From positions 1 to 37,194 of the forward strand of contig JACNKV010000135.1 in the NCBI GenBank assembly GCA_014381855.1: a stretch of DNA of 37,194 bases, read 5' to 3'. Position numbers and translations under genes: made by a program. Shown here in pieces: positions 35,651-37,194 of this stretch. A model generated the notes under the pieces. The model had not been told where the DNA came from, searched no databases, and saw nothing but the letters and a program-made list of their open reading frames with translations. The stretch's first letter is position 1, and every line of letters starts with the position of its first letter. This DNA is from Fidelibacterota bacterium (GTDB lineage: Bacteria > Fidelibacterota > Marinisomatia > Marinisomatales > JACNKV01).

Positions 35651-35719
35651 ATTGTCACCCCGATGCGGTCATACTTCCCTACAGGGCAGGCAGATTCTCA
35701 AAGGACACAGAGACAATTT

Positions 35720-36745
35720 ATGTTAATTGAGTTATATTTACTGAAAAAGACCCGGTTATTGCTGGGTCTTTTCTTTTTGGCGATAGTTGTCATCGGTTGT
35801 GAAACAAAACAAAACCAATTTCGCTTCTCCGGGCGGACAATGGGAACAACATATTCAATTGCCATTGTATCGGAGAATAACGTAAAAACTGACTGTGTGC
35901 AAAAGAGCGTGGATTCGGTTCTTGTTGAAATTAACCGTCAAATGTCTACGTACATTTCGGGTAGTGAAATATCACAGTTTAATCATTGGGAGAGCACCAA
36001 ACCATTCGAAGTTTCTGAGGACTTTGCATTTGTCGTTCACCGTGCGATTGAGATAAGCAAACTCACGGAGGGTGCTTTTGATATTACCATTATGCCGATT
36101 GTCAACCTTTGGGGGTTTTTCGGTGCAAGGCAGGACGATTGGACACCCCCAACAACTCAACGTTTAACTGCTGTTTTGGAAAATATCGGTTCCGATAAAT
36201 TAGAGGTGAACGGGAATTATCTGAGGAAAGCCCATCCGAAACTTCAGATCGATGTCAACGCCATCGCAAAAGGATTTGGTGTGGATAAAGTATTCGATTA
36301 TTTATTAAATCATGGATTTGATCGTTGCTTGGTGGAAATTGGCGGTGAAGTTCGATGTTCAGGGAAAAACCAGGATGGGAACGTGTGGCAGATTGGCATT
36401 GATAAACCGTCCTATGGATCTTTACCGGGCAGAGATTTGCAAAGTGTGATTTCGTTAGATAATCAGGCGATGGCAACATCAGGTGATTATCGTAATTTTG
36501 TGGAGTGGAACGGAGAAGTGTTTTCGCATGCCATTGATCCGCGAACAGGCTACCCTGTAAAAATGAATGTCAGTTCCGCAACGGTTATGGCCACAACCTG
36601 TTTAAAAGCCGACGCCCTGGCAACAGCGCTGATGGTAATGGGCGAAGATGCCGGAAAAAAACTCATCAAATCATTAAAAGATGTGGAGTGTGTGCTCATC
36701 ATCAGCGAGGGTGAGGATGAATTTAGAGTGGTTCACGCACAGTAG
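35720..36745 (+). CDS. apbE: FAD:protein FMN transferase, lipoprotein
   Basis: About 341 residues. It attaches FMN through a phosphoester bond to the threonines of NqrB and NqrC, outside the cytoplasmic membrane. The N-terminus KKTRLLLGLFFLAIVVIGC is a lipoprotein signal with lipobox VIGC (C27). Family blocks are GRTMGTTYSI, LTEGAFDITIMPIVNLWGF, QIDVNAIAKGFGVDKV, VEIGGEVRCSGKN, MATSGDYRNF, HAIDPRTGYPV and ADALATALMVMG. I chose the ATG at 35720; an in-frame ATG at 35663 adds 19 residues that would spoil the signal peptide. A terminator-like hairpin lies inside the signal-peptide codons (35745-35778). Confidence 0.95.
   Translation: MLIELYLLKKTRLLLGLFFLAIVVIGCETKQNQFRFSGRTMGTTYSIAIVSENNVKTDCVQKSVDSVLVEINRQMSTYISGSEISQFNHWESTKPFEVSEDFAFVVHRAIEISKLTEGAFDITIMPIVNLWGFFGARQDDWTPPTTQRLTAVLENIGSDKLEVNGNYLRKAHPKLQIDVNAIAKGFGVDKVFDYLLNHGFDRCLVEIGGEVRCSGKNQDGNVWQIGIDKPSYGSLPGRDLQSVISLDNQAMATSGDYRNFVEWNGEVFSHAIDPRTGYPVKMNVSSATVMATTCLKADALATALMVMGEDAGKKLIKSLKDVECVLIISEGEDEFRVVHAQ
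35745..35778 (+). terminator. Intrinsic-terminator-like hairpin inside apbE
   Basis: AAAAGACCC (35745-35753) pairs with GGGTCTTTT (35764-35772), a perfect 9-base-pair stem. It can extend by G-T and G-C pairs to 11, leaving a six-base loop, and is followed by CTTTTT up to 35778. By sequence this is a textbook rho-independent terminator 94 bases after nqrF, yet it lies in codons 9-20 of apbE. It may limit apbE relative to nqr, or ribosomes translating apbE may prevent it from forming. Confidence 0.6.
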
Positions 36746-36747
36746 AT

Positions 36748-36769
36748 ACGTAGCACGCTACGTCTTTTT
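36748..36769 (+). terminator. Terminator after apbE
   Basis: ACGTAG (36748-36753), loop CACG, CTACGT (36758-36763), then CTTTTT. The hairpin starts two bases after the apbE stop codon and is followed by a T run, so it should end the nuo-nqr-apbE transcript. Confidence 0.6.
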
Positions 36770-36817
36770 GGAATAAGATTAACCAGATAAATTATTTCTA
36801 CGCCCATCGTCGAAGTA

Positions 36818-36866
36818 TGAACCGACACACGCCTGGCATACGATTAGCGGGCAGGGGGTCGGTTCA
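36818..36866. repeat. Inverted repeat between apbE and nqrM
   Basis: TGAACCGAC (36818-36826) and GTCGGTTCA (36858-36866) form a perfect 9-base-pair stem around 31 bases that can pair further (CCTG with CAGG). It lies 30 bases past the stop codon of the - strand nqrM gene and has no T run on either strand. It may protect the nqrM mRNA end; no clear function. Confidence 0.5.
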
Positions 36867-36895
36867 CTCCAAATAAACCAGTAATGTCTCAGATT

Positions 36896-37069
36896 TTAAT
36901 CTTGAGCGGAGTTTTCGTTTTCGCAGTACTTTTTTTCTTCATCGCTGCAGGCACAGCTTCCTTGCCCGCTGTTGCAAGAGCCGGGTAGCGGTTTGTTCCT
37001 AAAAATAACTCCTAAGGACATCCCAAGAATGGCGATGCCGATAACGGCGATTCCGAGTAAAATATTCAT
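36896..37069 (-). CDS. nqrM: Na+-NQR maturation protein NqrM (57 residues)
   Basis: A small - strand frame, 57 residues. One N-terminal membrane helix (MNILLGIAVIGIAILGMSLG) leads into VIFRNKPLPGSC and a cysteine-rich tail with C32, C39, C41 and C49. The layout of one helix, G-x-I-x-x-(R/K)-(K/N)-x-x-x-GSC and a C-x-C group matches NqrM, the factor needed to build the iron centre of NqrD/NqrE. Lying right behind the nqr operon supports this strongly. It is shorter at the tail than the proteobacterial protein, and the usual GSCGG is GSCNS. No strong ribosome binding site is visible. It is convergent with apbE. Confidence 0.85.
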   Translation of the reverse strand: MNILLGIAVIGIAILGMSLGVIFRNKPLPGSCNSGQGSCACSDEEKKYCENENSAQD

Positions 37070-37123
37070 GCCAAAAATTACAGAGATTTTATAACGACTA
37101 TCAAAATGTAATTTGGGAATAAA

Positions 37124-37143
37124 ACGTAATACGTAAAACGTAA
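37124..37143. repeat. Three ACGTAA copies at 7-base spacing
   Basis: ACGTAA at 37124, 37131 and 37138, each followed by a different base. It lies 55-75 bases upstream of nqrM, so binding of a regulator is conceivable, but such short A/T-rich repeats also arise by slippage. The last 125 bases of the window otherwise show nothing recognisable. Confidence 0.4.
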
Positions 37144-37194
37144 CTCGTTGTGCATATTAGAAAAAGAAAGGCCAAAGCTATTATTACACTTATT

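Noticed and set aside
35663..35719. Longer start of apbE
   Set aside because: The 19 extra residues would sit in front of a complete lipoprotein signal peptide with its basic n-region, and the sequence looks like intergenic repeat.
36818..36866. tRNA-like structure (GTCGGTTCA resembles a T-arm segment)
   Set aside because: No acceptor, D or anticodon stem can be built around it; only the single 9-base-pair stem holds.
37124..37143. CRISPR-like repeat
   Set aside because: Units of six or seven bases with no spacers; too short for CRISPR.

Overview
The window is chromosomal DNA of a Gram-negative, AT-rich bacterium that is probably a member of the FCB superphylum; Marinimicrobia/SAR406-like or a related lineage is my best guess. 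The reasons are a Wzi-type outer-membrane beta-barrel protein, a heptose-nucleotide gene (so LPS), a DUF2851 gene, a 31-residue AURKAIP1/COX24-like protein of the kind seen in Bacteroidetes relatives, and a complete Nqr next to an 11-subunit Nuo. Many genes carry clear Shine-Dalgarno sequences (HU, rfaE2, serS, nqrB, nqrC, nqrE), which is unlike typical Bacteroidota. The phylum call is inference. No tRNA, rRNA, CRISPR array, IS element or prophage was seen.

Layout. (1) 22-8111: a surface-polysaccharide locus. A Wzx-type flippase, two GT4 glycosyltransferases and the UDP-GlcNAc 2-epimerase WecB lie on the + strand. They converge on a Wzi-like outer-membrane protein and a WbaP/WcaJ-type initiating sugar-phosphate transferase on the - strand. 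(2) 8112-8617: a 506-base non-coding stretch full of palindromes, including one flanked by a perfect 12-base direct repeat. (3) 8618-12186: tightly packed serS, plsC, a DUF2851 gene and rfaE2. (4) 12356-18090: housekeeping genes: MltD-like LysM transglycosylase, SppA, HU, a 31-residue basic protein, xseA, xseB and nadK. (5) 18206-19659, - strand: a CoA-binding protein and a single-domain proline dehydrogenase. (6) 19897-36745: about 17 kb of energy-conversion genes, nuoABCDHIJKLMN, then nqrABCDEF, then apbE, with no gap long enough for an ordinary terminator between nuoN and nqrA. (7) 36896-37069, - strand: an unusually small gene that I read as the Nqr maturation factor nqrM.

How the parts fit. 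The last block encodes two respiratory quinone reductases in tandem: a complex I without its NADH-oxidising module (no nuoE, nuoF or nuoG here) and a complete Na+-pumping NADH:quinone oxidoreductase. Both the flavin-attachment enzyme (ApbE) and the iron-site maturation factor (NqrM) for Nqr are nearby. Proline dehydrogenase, transcribed divergently from nuoA, is another likely donor to the same quinone pool. The most unusual signals are a near-perfect intrinsic-terminator structure inside the signal-peptide codons of apbE, the 12-base direct repeat around a small palindrome at 8355-8397, a pair of hairpins with compensatory changes at 4926-4983, and the joined nuo-nqr layout.
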